From: Chloroflexota bacterium
GTDB taxonomy: Bacteria; Chloroflexota; Anaerolineae; Aggregatilineales; Phototrophicaceae
Direction: 5' to 3'
DNA: 49,455 bases
Assembly (NCBI GenBank): GCA_028875245.1
Contig: JAPPEU010000007.1
Location: 1-49,455 of the forward strand
In this document: positions 1 through 8,532 of the stretch, one piece after another
Position numbering within the stretch: the stretch's first letter is position 1
Layout: each line of letters begins with the position of its first letter
The notes under the pieces: model-generated
What the model was told of the DNA's origin: nothing
Database searches by the model: none
What the model saw: the letters and a program-made list of their open reading frames with translations, nothing else
Program-made: the position numbers and the translations under genes

Positions 1-48
1 GGGGGATGGGGTAGAAAAAGCGACCATTTCGCTAGAGTACCGGACAAG

Positions 49-108
49 CCCTACAGCCTGCTAGGTGGATGCAATTTACCTAATTTCAACCGAAATGGAT
101 ACACTACC
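49..108. repeat. Dispersed repeat, copy at window start
   Basis: About 60 bases beginning with CCCTACAG and ending ACACTACC are almost identical to 31737-31797, differing at only a few bases. The shared core includes AGGTGGATGCAATTTACC. At 31737 the same sequence is the right half of a complete small mobile element, so this is probably a truncated or recombined relative whose left end lies outside the window or has decayed. It contains no coding potential. Confidence 0.7.
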
Positions 109-197
109 AAAAACCGACAGCAAGTTTTAATCCCTTTGGCAAATGAGTTATACTCGATTCAATTGTCGGGCCGGTTTGATTGCGGGAGCGCAGGCGT

Positions 198-1937
198 ATG
201 GTGACTTATGCCGAAAGGCCATGGATTGGCAGCTATGACGTGGGGATGCCGTCATCGGTCCAGTACCCGGATGTGCCCCTGCATCAATTCTTGAAGGACA
301 CGCGGGTACGCATACCGCATCATACTGCGCTGATCACACCAGCCAACCTGCCCATCATTGGGCGTATCAGCCGGTCGCTGACATACGAGGAGTTGGACCG
401 CGCATCCGACGCGCTTGCCGCAGCGCTGATTGATTTGGGACTCAAGAAGAGCGATCGAGTCGCTATCGTGATGCCCAATTCAGTCGCCTTTGTCATCAGC
501 TTTTACGCCATTTTGAAGGCCGGTGGCGTGGTGGCGGCGACCAATCCAACTTATCCGGCGGACAGAATGGCGCATCAGATCAACGACTGCGATGCCGGCT
601 TCGTATTGACGCTGACGCTGTTCTACGATCTGGTGAAAGGGATTCAACCGCGAACGAAAGTCAAGACTGTGATAGCCGCCAATATAAAAGAGTATTTGCC
701 GCCGCTGGCGAAGTTATTGTTTACGATCGCGAAGGAAAAGAAGGAAGGCCACTTCCTGGAAGATGTACAGACCGGCGACTTTTGGTTTCAGGATTTGCTG
801 ACAAAATACGACGGGAGGCAGCCGGCGGTCCAGGTTCAGCCGGATGATTTGGCGATCTTCCAATACACGGGCGGGACGACCGGCGTTTCGAAGGCGGCCA
901 TGTCCAAACACCGGGCCTTGGTGGCGAATATGCTGCAGACCGAAGGGTTTCTTGATTTGCTTGAGACGCCGGCGGAAGATCATGTATTTTTGGGTGCGGT
1001 TCCCTTCTTTCATGTATACGGTTTAGTGGTGGTTGTCAGCACCAGTGTTTACCGCGGATGCGAGATCGTGCTGGTCCCCAATCCGCGCGACATTGACGAC
1101 GTGCTGGGCAACATCGAGACCTTCCGCACAACGCTATTTCCAGGCGTGCCGGCCTTGTACAACGCCATCAACAACCATCCCCGGGTACAGAACGGCGAGA
1201 TAGACCTAAGCTCATTGCAGCTTTGTTTGAGCGGCTCGGCGCCCTTGCCGGAAGCGACCAAGGCTGAATTCGAGCGCCTTTCGGGCGGCTCCGTGCGCGA
1301 AGGTTTCGGCATGAGCGAAGCGCCGACCGCGACGCACGTGAACCCGGTTTACAAGGAAAACCGGCCAGGGTCGATCGGCTTGCCGCTACCCGAGATGGAC
1401 ATGCGAATAGTCAGCCTGGAGGACGACGAAGTCGACGTGCCGGTTGGCGAGGTCGGGGAATTGGTGATGGCGGGACCGAACCTCATGGTCGGTTATCATG
1501 GCATGCTGGACGAAACGCGGAACGTGCTGCGGGAAAAGGGCGGCAAACGCTGGCTGTACACCGGCGACATCGCGCGCATGGATGAAGACGGTTATTTTTA
1601 TATTGTTGATCGCAAGAAAGATATGGCATTGATCGGCGGTTACAACGTCTATCCGGCGACGGTAGAAAACGCCATCGCGGCGCACAGCGCTGTCCTCGAA
1701 GTTGGCGTGGCCGCGATCCCCCACCCGGAGCGCGAGGGCCAGGAAGCGCTGAAAGCATGGATCGTCTTAAAGCCGGGCGGCGCGCTTGAGGCCGACGAGC
1801 TCATTGAGTTTTTGGGAGACAGCCTCGCCCCGTACGAGATCCCGCGGCGCATCGCATTCATTGACGAATTGCCCAAAACCGCTATCGGCAAGACGCTAAG
1901 GCGCGAGCTGGTGCGCATGGACCAGGGGGTAAGCTGA
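198..1937 (+). CDS. Acyl-CoA ligase (long-chain fatty acid--CoA ligase type, AMP-forming)
   Basis: This is a 579-residue ANL-superfamily adenylating enzyme, expected to activate a carboxylic (fatty) acid with ATP and transfer it to CoA in the cytoplasm. The P-loop-like motif FQYTGGTTGVSKAAMS, the GFGMSEAPT motif, the YTGD motif (TGDIARMDEDGY), the hinge DRKKD and the catalytic Lys in LPKTAIGKTLRREL are all present, so it looks active. An in-frame TTG at 180 would add six residues; ATG 198 is preferred because GGGAG lies about eight bases upstream. The N-terminus (RPWIGSYD...PLHQFL) closely parallels the start of the ligase half of the fusion protein at 9496-11994 (RPWLGHYD...PLYRFL), so the two are paralogues. 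The acyl substrate cannot be read from the sequence. Confidence 0.9.
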   Translation: MVTYAERPWIGSYDVGMPSSVQYPDVPLHQFLKDTRVRIPHHTALITPANLPIIGRISRSLTYEELDRASDALAAALIDLGLKKSDRVAIVMPNSVAFVISFYAILKAGGVVAATNPTYPADRMAHQINDCDAGFVLTLTLFYDLVKGIQPRTKVKTVIAANIKEYLPPLAKLLFTIAKEKKEGHFLEDVQTGDFWFQDLLTKYDGRQPAVQVQPDDLAIFQYTGGTTGVSKAAMSKHRALVANMLQTEGFLDLLETPAEDHVFLGAVPFFHVYGLVVVVSTSVYRGCEIVLVPNPRDIDDVLGNIETFRTTLFPGVPALYNAINNHPRVQNGEIDLSSLQLCLSGSAPLPEATKAEFERLSGGSVREGFGMSEAPTATHVNPVYKENRPGSIGLPLPEMDMRIVSLEDDEVDVPVGEVGELVMAGPNLMVGYHGMLDETRNVLREKGGKRWLYTGDIARMDEDGYFYIVDRKKDMALIGGYNVYPATVENAIAAHSAVLEVGVAAIPHPEREGQEALKAWIVLKPGGALEADELIEFLGDSLAPYEIPRRIAFIDELPKTAIGKTLRRELVRMDQGVS

Positions 1938-2176
1938 GCCCACGAGCAAGGCGCATGCAGCGTCGACATGGGGACATAACGATGAAGCAGCCAACCTCAA
2001 AGCGCTCTCGCTGGCCCGGGCAATGTTTGGCTTGACGATTTCTGGCGGACAACTGAGAAGGTCCCCTGGCGCGTTGGGCGAAATCGAACAAAACGCATCT
2101 GGGCGGGCCGGCGCGCCAACTGTTTGCCGATATTAAGGCTTGAAACCGCTGACTTGCGGAGACGCAAGGGGAAGGC

Positions 2177-2248
2177 GCCTCTGGCAGGACTCGAACCTGC
2201 GACCAACGGTTTAGAAGACCGGTGCTCTTTCCGCTGAGCTACAGAGGC
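2177..2248 (-). tRNA. tRNA-Arg (anticodon UCU)
   Basis: The minus strand folds as a 72-nt tRNA: a perfect 7-bp acceptor stem (GCCTCTG/CAGAGGC), D-arm GCTC/GAGC, anticodon loop CTTCTAA giving UCU, and T-arm GCAGG-TTCGAGT-CCTGC. The outermost anticodon-stem pair (27-43) is a C-U mismatch; the other four pair. CCA is not encoded. The 239 bases between the upstream ligase and this gene show nothing else recognisable. Confidence 0.95.
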
Positions 2249-2319
2249 ATCTGGCGAAATTCTAAGATTGGCGCCCCGCCATGTCAAGACTCGGCGCCCT
2301 ATTTTGCTGCGACGTCGGA

Positions 2320-2348
2320 TTGTCCGAAAGTCAACGCTGCTGTATAAT
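2320..2348 (+). promoter_or_regulatory. Sigma-70-type promoter for gyrB
   Basis: TTGTCC (2320-2325), a 17-base spacer and a perfect TATAAT (2343-2348). This predicts a start near 2355 and an untranslated leader of about 110 bases before gyrB. Nothing else was recognised in the leader. Confidence 0.7.
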
Positions 2349-2464
2349 CAGGGCAGGTTGATAAGGTTCGCCGCAGGCGGCATTTTCCCGCGAAATGGTC
2401 GCGCGAAACCGTTGCTTAATATGCGGAACACATTGCGAAACCGACAGGGTTGTCAGGAGAAAAG

Positions 2465-4450
2465 ATGGTTAAGGATCGTGATCTTATCGCTCGGATGGAG
2501 CGTGAGTATGACGCCAGCAGCATCCAGAAACTGCCACCGCGCGAGCACATTCGACGGCGCCCGGGCATGTATGTGGGCGGCACCGACGCGCGCGCCCTGC
2601 ACCATCTTATCTATGAAGTCGTGGATAATTCTATCGACGAGGCTTTGGCTGGCCGCTGTGATTATGTTTCCGTGACGATTCACGAAGACGGCGCTGCCAC
2701 GATCAAGGACAATGGCGTTGGCATTCCGGTTGGCAAACACGAGAGCGGCAAAAACGCGCTGGAAGTGGTGATGACGGAAGTCGGCGCTGGCGGCAAGTTT
2801 GACAATGAGGCATACAAGGTCAGCGGCGGATTGCATGGCGTCGGTGTTTCGGCTGTGAACGCGCTGTCGGCGAGCTTGACGGCGACCATCTATCGCAACG
2901 GGCATGTTTGGCAGCAATCTTACGAAGAAGGACTGCCTACGGGCAAGGTCCGCAAGCTGCGCAAGCTGAAAGAGAGCGAAGAGACGGGCACCGAGATCAC
3001 TTTCGTTCCCGATTTCACCGTGCTTGAGCAAAATGAATTCAGTTTCAGCACCCTGATGACGCGGCTGCGTGAGATGGCTTTTGTGACGCGCAAAGTGACC
3101 ATCCGCCTGCGTGATGAACGCGTTAAGCCTCTGGCTCGCGAGATGACCTTCTATTTCGATGGCGGATTGCGTTCCTTTGTGCGTTATCTCAATCGCAATC
3201 GCAAGGCGCTCCACAGCATCATTCATGTGGAGCGTGATGTTGAATTCCAGGACCGTAACGAGAATCCCTACATGATTGGCGTGGAAGTCGCCTTTCAGTA
3301 CGCTGATGTGGCGACTGCGACGGAACTGGCCTTTACCAATACCATCAATACGCCGGATGGCGGTACGCACATCACCGGCCTGCGCTCATCCATCACTGGG
3401 GCCATCAATCGCTATGCGAAAAATGCCGGCCTGCTCAAAGACAAGGACAGCAATTTCTCCGGCACCGATACGCTTGAGGGATTGACGGCGATCGTCAGCA
3501 TCAAACATCCTGATCCGCAATTTGAGAGCCAAACCAAGGTCAAACTGCTCAACCCGGAAGTCCAGCGCGCCGTATCGTCGGTGGTTACCGAAGCCTTCAA
3601 CGAGTTTCTCGAGATGAATTCGCGGGAAGCGCGGCGCATTGTCGACAAATGCATGACCAGCAAACGCGCCCGGGAAGCGGCGAAAAAAGCCCGCGATCTC
3701 GTGCGCAGCGGGCCCAGCTTGCTGGAAAGCAGCACCTTGCCCGGCAAATTGGCTGACTGTTCAGAACGGGGCGAGCATGCCGAGATCTATATTGTCGAGG
3801 GCGATTCGGCCGGCGGCAGCGCCAAACAGGGCCGCGATCGCCATTTTCAAGCGATCCTGCCATTGCGCGGCAAAATCCTGAACACAGAGCGGGCGCGCAT
3901 TGACAAAATCCTCGACAACAACGAAATCAAAGCCTTGATATCGGCGCTGGGCACGGGCATCCATGACGAGCTGACCGTCGACCGTCTGCGTTACGGCAAA
4001 GTCATTATCATGACCGACGCCGATGTAGACGGCAGTCATATCCGAACGCTGCTGTTGACTTTCTTTTTCCGACACATGCCACAGATTGTCCAGCGCGGGC
4101 ATCTCTTCATCGCGCAGCCGCCCATCTTTCTGCTGAAAAACGGCAAGCAGATGGAATACGTCTACCCAATTGGCGGCGTGCCGGACGAAGAGCTGCTCAA
4201 ACAGTCGATAAAACGCTTCAAGAGTCCTGACAAAGTAGCGGTTCAGCGCTACAAGGGCCTGGGCGAGATGAATCCGGACCAACTGTGGGAAACGACCATG
4301 GATCCCGAATCGCGCACGCTGTTGCAAGTGACGATCGAAGACGCGGCTGATGCGGACAAGGTCTTTGACATGCTGATGGGCGCCAGCGTGCCGCCGCGCC
4401 GCCGTTTCATCCAGACGCACGCCAAGCAGGTCCGCAACCTCGATATCTAA
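2465..4450 (+). CDS. gyrB: DNA gyrase subunit B
   Basis: A 661-residue ATPase subunit of a type IIA topoisomerase, which with GyrA introduces negative supercoils. The GHKL ATPase motifs are clear: VVDNSIDEALAG, DNGVGIPV and GLHGVGVSAVNALS. The transducer QTK loop is present (ESQTKVKLLN). The TOPRIM domain has IVEGDSAGGSAKQGRDR and IIMTDADVDGSHIRTLLL, and the C-terminal part has RYKGLGEMN and the usual ending VRNLDI. An in-frame TTG at 2450 would add five residues, but ATG 2465 sits correctly behind CAGGAGAAAAG. ParE is the alternative, but the ending and motif spelling favour GyrB. gyrA is not in the window. Confidence 0.95.
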   Translation: MVKDRDLIARMEREYDASSIQKLPPREHIRRRPGMYVGGTDARALHHLIYEVVDNSIDEALAGRCDYVSVTIHEDGAATIKDNGVGIPVGKHESGKNALEVVMTEVGAGGKFDNEAYKVSGGLHGVGVSAVNALSASLTATIYRNGHVWQQSYEEGLPTGKVRKLRKLKESEETGTEITFVPDFTVLEQNEFSFSTLMTRLREMAFVTRKVTIRLRDERVKPLAREMTFYFDGGLRSFVRYLNRNRKALHSIIHVERDVEFQDRNENPYMIGVEVAFQYADVATATELAFTNTINTPDGGTHITGLRSSITGAINRYAKNAGLLKDKDSNFSGTDTLEGLTAIVSIKHPDPQFESQTKVKLLNPEVQRAVSSVVTEAFNEFLEMNSREARRIVDKCMTSKRAREAAKKARDLVRSGPSLLESSTLPGKLADCSERGEHAEIYIVEGDSAGGSAKQGRDRHFQAILPLRGKILNTERARIDKILDNNEIKALISALGTGIHDELTVDRLRYGKVIIMTDADVDGSHIRTLLLTFFFRHMPQIVQRGHLFIAQPPIFLLKNGKQMEYVYPIGGVPDEELLKQSIKRFKSPDKVAVQRYKGLGEMNPDQLWETTMDPESRTLLQVTIEDAADADKVFDMLMGASVPPRRRFIQTHAKQVRNLDI

Positions 4451-4466
4451 TTCAATATTTGGATAG

Positions 4467-4874
4467 CTACAAGCCAGAGGTCTTTGCGTCTTCCTCGGTC
4501 CAGCCGCGCGCGTCGGCAGGGGCAGCCTCTTGTTGCGCGCGCTGCAATGGGGCGCGCTCGAAGACCGCGTGAAGCAGAGCGAATAGAAAACTGCCCAGGC
4601 CGAGAGAAAGCACGATAAAGAGCAGCGGGTGCCAAGTGGCGCCCGCAAAGTTCACCGCGTCCGGATGCAAGACCAGTACGCTAAGGCATACCGTGGGCAG
4701 GATCGCAACAAAACACAGGCCGGAGAGGAAATTTGACAAACGCGACAACGCGCCGCCATGAATGGCTTTGTTCGCGCCAGACCGCCGATGCACCAGCAAG
4801 CCCAGCCGCAATACGATTGCGACCAGGGCGACCAGAGCAATGGGCTTTGCGAGCGAAGGATCCATTTGCGTCAC
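4467..4874 (-). CDS. Small membrane protein, unknown (last gene of carbamoyltransferase cassette)
   Basis: 135 residues with three hydrophobic segments (about residues 10-28, 46-68 and 83-105) and a charged, Gln/Ala-rich C-terminal tail ending WTEEDAKTSGL. It starts at GTG 4874 or at the ATG three codons later; no strong ribosome-binding site is visible. It lies 18 bases after the DUF5989-like gene on the same strand, so it is probably co-transcribed with the carbamoyltransferase. I do not recognise the family with confidence. The tail motif resembles the start of the NuoI tail in this window (PWTEDDAK), which may be chance. Confidence 0.65.
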   Translation of the reverse strand: MTQMDPSLAKPIALVALVAIVLRLGLLVHRRSGANKAIHGGALSRLSNFLSGLCFVAILPTVCLSVLVLHPDAVNFAGATWHPLLFIVLSLGLGSFLFALLHAVFERAPLQRAQQEAAPADARGWTEEDAKTSGL

Positions 4875-4892
4875 ACTGCGGAATCGCTGTGT

Positions 4893-5105
4893 TTAGAACA
4901 GCGTATAGATGAACGGGCTGATGGGGCTTGACCCGCCGAGCACGATCAGCAGCGCGAAGACGAGCAAGGTAATGACCATCGGCAGCATCCAATAGAGTTT
5001 GCGTTTCCAAAGGAAGGCCAGCAGCTCGCCAAGCACGCCCATTCGCATAAAGAAGTCTTGCAGCGCGCTCGGTGAATTATCGTTGTGCTTTGCTTTTGTT
5101 GTCAT
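4893..5105 (-). CDS. DUF5989-like small membrane protein
   Basis: 70 residues with a soluble N-terminus, a conserved-looking LGELLAFLWKRKLYWMLPM stretch and one strong transmembrane helix, ending SPFIYTLF. This pattern matches small proteins annotated as DUF5989 that lie beside NodU/CmcH-type carbamoyltransferases. The start ATG 5105 follows CAGGGAG. It begins 27 bases after the carbamoyltransferase stop. The function is unknown; it may anchor or present the enzyme at the membrane, which is inference only. Confidence 0.75.
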   Translation of the reverse strand: MTTKAKHNDNSPSALQDFFMRMGVLGELLAFLWKRKLYWMLPMVITLLVFALLIVLGGSSPISPFIYTLF

Positions 5106-5132
5106 GGTGGCTCCCTGACTCGGGTTATGCTT

Positions 5133-6923
5133 TTAGGTGGTCTTGCGTACGATGTGAGAACCCAGCACGAGCATGTCGATGTCACTATTGCGGAAGGTAT
5201 TGTACGCTTCGCGCGGGCTGTTGACAATGGGTTCGCCCCTGAGATTGAATGATGTATTCAGGACGATCGGCACCCCGGTCGCTTCGCCAAATTGCTGGAC
5301 GATGTCGTAGTATCTTGAATTGGTCTCGCGATCGATGGATTGCAGCCGGCCGGTGCCTTCGTGGTTGACGGCGTGGATTTCGCTCTGTTTGTCTTCTTTG
5401 ATCGGCGCGACCATCAGCATATAGCGCGGCGTATCATGCGCGGCGACCTGCGGGTAATCAAAGTATTCCGGCGCGCGCTCGCGCAATACCACCGGCGCAA
5501 AGGGCCGAAACGGCTCTCTGAACTTTATCTTCGTGTTGACGATCTCTTTCATGTCGGCGCCGCGCGGGTCGGCCAGGATGCTTCGATTGCCCAGCGCGCG
5601 CGGACCCCATTCAAAGCGACCTTGATGGAAGCCAATAACCTGCTGGCAGGTCAAGGCGTCAACGATCGTTTCCGTGAGTTTGCTCTCGTCGCTGAAGGTC
5701 TCGAATTTGAGATTTGCCTCGTCCAGGAAAGCGCGGCACTCGCCGTCAGAGAAGCAGCGGCCGTAATAGGCGTGCTTCTGCACCCATTTGCGCGGTTTGC
5801 CGAGCAGCGTGTGCCAAGCCCACAGAGCGGCCCCGAGGGCGCCGCCATCATCGCCCGCCGCCGGCTGGATCCATAATTCTTCAAAGGGCGATTCATTCAA
5901 TATGCGCCAATTCGCTTTGGTGTTCAGGGCGACTCCGCCGGCCATCACAAGTTTGCTCATCCCGGTCTTGCCATGCAAATGGCGGGCGATTTTGATCAAA
6001 GCGTCTTCGGTGAATTGCTGAATGCTGGCGGCCACATCGGCATAGTATTGATTGGTTTCCATCGCCTTGCGCTCGCCCGAACGCTCCGGATTGGTGCGCA
6101 TGGTGAAGAAATCGGATTCGTCATTGCGCTTCTCGCCGAACAGCTCCAGGAAGCGGCGGCTGTAGCTCTGCGATGTCGAGCGATGGAAGTCAAAATAATC
6201 CATATTGAGCTGGAAGGCGCCGTTTCTGTCATCGGCGGTGACGACCTTCTCGATCTTGTCCATGTAACGGGGCTCGCCATAGGGGCTCATGCCCATCACC
6301 TTGTATTCGCCATTGTTTACCCGGAAGCCCAGCCAGGCGGTAAATGTGGAATAGAGCAGACCCAGTGAATGTGGAAAACGCTGCTCTTCAAAGAGCTCGA
6401 TCGACGGCGTCTCATCCTTGTCCTCGCCGAGAGAGCTGACTCCGCGGCCCAATGTCGTGGTAGTCCATTCGCCGACGCCATCAACCGTTAGTATGGCAGC
6501 GTCTTTGAATGGGCAAGCATAGAAAGCGCTGGCGGCATGGCTCATGTGATGGTCGCAAAAAAGAACTTTGTCGTAGGCGACGCCCAGCCCGCGGGCGATG
6601 TGGCTGCGCACCCATAACTTGTCGCTCAGCCAGGTCATCATCGATTCGCGCCAAAGGCCGGAGGAATGCGGAAAGGTGTTGAGTGTGGTCTGCAAAATGC
6701 GCTCGAACTTCTGCAAGGGCTTTTCGTAGAAGACAACGTATTCCAGGTCCCGCGCGCTGATGCCCGCCTGCTCAAGGCAGAATTCTATGGCAAGCTGAGG
6801 AAAGCCATTGTCGTGCTTCTTGCGCGAGAAGCGTTCTTCCATGGCGGCCGCGATCAGCTCGCCATCAAAAATGAGGGCGGCTGCCGAATCGTGATAAAAG
6901 GCGGAAATGCCGAGTATATACAT
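5133..6923 (-). CDS. NodU/CmcH-family O-carbamoyltransferase
   Basis: 596 residues. The family transfers carbamoyl from carbamoyl phosphate to a hydroxyl group through a carbamoyl-adenylate, on sugars (NodU), cephems (CmcH) or other metabolites. The N-terminal ASKHA/Kae1-like domain starts MYILGISAFYHDSAA and has the metal-binding DHHMSHAASAFY motif at about residue 125 and DGVGEW further on. The C-terminal domain has WGPRALGNRSILADPR and REPFRPFAPVV. Length and motifs are those of an intact enzyme. ATG 6923 is two bases after the stop of the upstream small gene, so translation is probably coupled. The acceptor is unknown; the neighbouring SGNH protein suggests a cell-surface glycan or an exported molecule. 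Confidence 0.9.
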   Translation of the reverse strand: MYILGISAFYHDSAAALIFDGELIAAAMEERFSRKKHDNGFPQLAIEFCLEQAGISARDLEYVVFYEKPLQKFERILQTTLNTFPHSSGLWRESMMTWLSDKLWVRSHIARGLGVAYDKVLFCDHHMSHAASAFYACPFKDAAILTVDGVGEWTTTTLGRGVSSLGEDKDETPSIELFEEQRFPHSLGLLYSTFTAWLGFRVNNGEYKVMGMSPYGEPRYMDKIEKVVTADDRNGAFQLNMDYFDFHRSTSQSYSRRFLELFGEKRNDESDFFTMRTNPERSGERKAMETNQYYADVAASIQQFTEDALIKIARHLHGKTGMSKLVMAGGVALNTKANWRILNESPFEELWIQPAAGDDGGALGAALWAWHTLLGKPRKWVQKHAYYGRCFSDGECRAFLDEANLKFETFSDESKLTETIVDALTCQQVIGFHQGRFEWGPRALGNRSILADPRGADMKEIVNTKIKFREPFRPFAPVVLRERAPEYFDYPQVAAHDTPRYMLMVAPIKEDKQSEIHAVNHEGTGRLQSIDRETNSRYYDIVQQFGEATGVPIVLNTSFNLRGEPIVNSPREAYNTFRNSDIDMLVLGSHIVRKTT

Positions 6924-6925
6924 CG

Positions 6926-7156
6926 CTAGCCTTGTTCTCTTGCCGAGGCGATATCGGTGGGCGCCGGCTCACGCGCCGACCAGTCAACGGCGGGGGACTT
7001 CCGACGCAGCGGATCCATGAAAATCGACGAAAGCAAACCAAAGGGGACCATGATCGTAAAGTAGAACGCGGTGGCAATGAAGCGCCCGTTTATATCGGCG
7101 ACTATTGCCGAATTGACGCTGAACCGGTCCCAGGCGATTTTCAGAAGATTCTTCAA
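6926..7156 (-). CDS. Small single-TM membrane protein of carbamoyltransferase cassette
   Basis: 76 residues: an amphipathic start (KNLLKIAWDRF), one transmembrane helix at about residues 27-47 (FIATAFYFTIMVPFGLLSS), then DPLRRKSP and an acidic/Ala tail. The start is TTG 7156 behind GGGAG. It sits between the SGNH gene (70 bases upstream) and the carbamoyltransferase (2 bases downstream). I recall similar W..F / Y-F-x-x-x-x-P-F-G / DPLR proteins beside carbamoyltransferases but cannot name a function. Confidence 0.7.
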   Translation of the reverse strand: MKNLLKIAWDRFSVNSAIVADINGRFIATAFYFTIMVPFGLLSSIFMDPLRRKSPAVDWSAREPAPTDIASAREQG

Positions 7157-7225
7157 TTGTGAACTCCCGCGCGCTGGCGAAACACGTCCAAGCCGACAAA
7201 ATAGAAAGCGACCGAATCGCTTCCG

Positions 7226-8431
7226 CTACCTATCAAGGTTAGACCGATTCAAGAAGTCAAGCAAGGCGTTTCGGGCGATATTGTGGCCGTCCTGATTCCA
7301 ATGTGTATCGGCGAAGAAATAGGGCGCTTGCCCGGCGCGGATCGCCGCCGCGAGCGGCTCAGTAAGATCGAGGAAGGAGACGCCAATCTCGTCCGCCAGT
7401 TCCCGCATCACCTCTCGCTGGGCGGACAGGTTCGCATCGATATTTTCCAGTCCGGCAAGGCTGCGATCCAGTGACTCGGCAGCTATAATTTTCTCCTTGC
7501 TCGCATCATCCAGGTAATCCCAGTAGAGTTCCGCCTTCTGCGGTATATACATGAGAATGAGCTGCCCGCCTTTCGATTGGGTTTCGCGCGCCATTTCGCT
7601 AATGCTCGTTCGCGTAATTTGAATCATCTCACTGGCAAGCAGCGATTCTTTGTCCATGCCCAAAAGCGGCAGAAACTTGTTATAGAATGCGACCGGCGTC
7701 GGCGGATCTGTTTGCGCCCACAGCGGATAATGGCAACTCGCTTTTTCAACAGGCGTCGTAACTTGCGCTAGATATCGCAGGAGGTGAAAGACGACGGAAT
7801 AGTCGAGCGGGTTTTTGTTTTGGTGCGTCATGTCTTGTCGGGTCAAGCCTTCGCGCTGCATCTGTGCGAATCCCAAACTGTCGCGAAGGTCGTTTCCGGC
7901 GAAGAATGCGATGAGCGCCAACTCGGGCTGACGCGGCAAGGCGAAAGCGTTGAAGTATCGCTGCTGTTCAAGTGTACCGGTGCCAGGCGCCGCAAACACC
8001 AGCATTAAGTCGGACAGCCCCTGCCAGAACGGCCGTTGTATGTGCTCGGCGGCCGTGAACGAATCTCCGATCACCACCAGGTTCACTTTATCCGGCCACG
8101 GTTCTTCATTGCGAAAGCCATGCCCGTCTCGTTTGAAGGACACGCGATAAGGCTCCATGGGCTGGGCATCCTCGGGCGACAAACACGAGATTTTGTAAAG
8201 GTCGCCGCTGAGCGGGGTGACATCGTACTCAACGACCTGGCCGGCGGGGAATTCGCGCGCCCCGTGCGCGGTAGCCAAGCGATGCCCGACCCGTTCAAGA
8301 TATTGCGGCATATCGTCAATTACAGGCTTGGGCAGGCTTGGGTAGGCAAGCTGCAGAACGACTTCCAAAGTGAAAACAGTAACGAACAGGAGCAGAAAGG
8401 CCCTAAGAGCTATGACTAGAATGTCTCGCAA
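7226..8431 (-). CDS. Membrane-anchored SGNH (AlgX/AlgJ-like) hydrolase or O-acyltransferase domain protein
   Basis: 401 residues with an uncleaved signal/anchor (residues 4-29), so the rest is probably outside the membrane. The SGNH catalytic set is visible: block I VVIGDSFTA (Ser124), block III FFAGND (Asn180) and block V ADTHWNQDGH (Asp375, His377). The DTHWN spelling is typical of AlgX/AlgJ-type alginate O-acetylation proteins. It starts at TTG 8431 with GGGGAC eight bases upstream; the next Met is 40 residues later and would lose the anchor. It is the first gene of the carbamoyltransferase cassette. It could remove, transfer or recognise an acyl group on the carbamoylated product; the sequence does not say which. 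Confidence 0.8.
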   Translation of the reverse strand: MRDILVIALRAFLLLFVTVFTLEVVLQLAYPSLPKPVIDDMPQYLERVGHRLATAHGAREFPAGQVVEYDVTPLSGDLYKISCLSPEDAQPMEPYRVSFKRDGHGFRNEEPWPDKVNLVVIGDSFTAAEHIQRPFWQGLSDLMLVFAAPGTGTLEQQRYFNAFALPRQPELALIAFFAGNDLRDSLGFAQMQREGLTRQDMTHQNKNPLDYSVVFHLLRYLAQVTTPVEKASCHYPLWAQTDPPTPVAFYNKFLPLLGMDKESLLASEMIQITRTSISEMARETQSKGGQLILMYIPQKAELYWDYLDDASKEKIIAAESLDRSLAGLENIDANLSAQREVMRELADEIGVSFLDLTEPLAAAIRAGQAPYFFADTHWNQDGHNIARNALLDFLNRSNLDR

Positions 8432-8474
8432 GTTATCGTCCCCGGAGTTGCCGTCGCAATTGGCACAGGTACTC

Positions 8475-8480
8475 AGTATA
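8475..8480 (-). promoter_or_regulatory. Possible -10 box for the carbamoyltransferase cassette
   Basis: On the minus strand TATACT lies about 45 bases before the TTG start of the SGNH gene. No convincing -35 hexamer is seen at 16-18 bases, so this is a weak prediction. Confidence 0.35.
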
Positions 8481-8532
8481 CATTGATACGCGCGTTACAT
8501 TTTTCGCTTAGGCGAGCGCATGGCCGCTTGCT

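Noticed and set aside
2453..3370. Minus-strand frame opposite gyrB
   Set aside because: Antisense shadow; no start context or domain.
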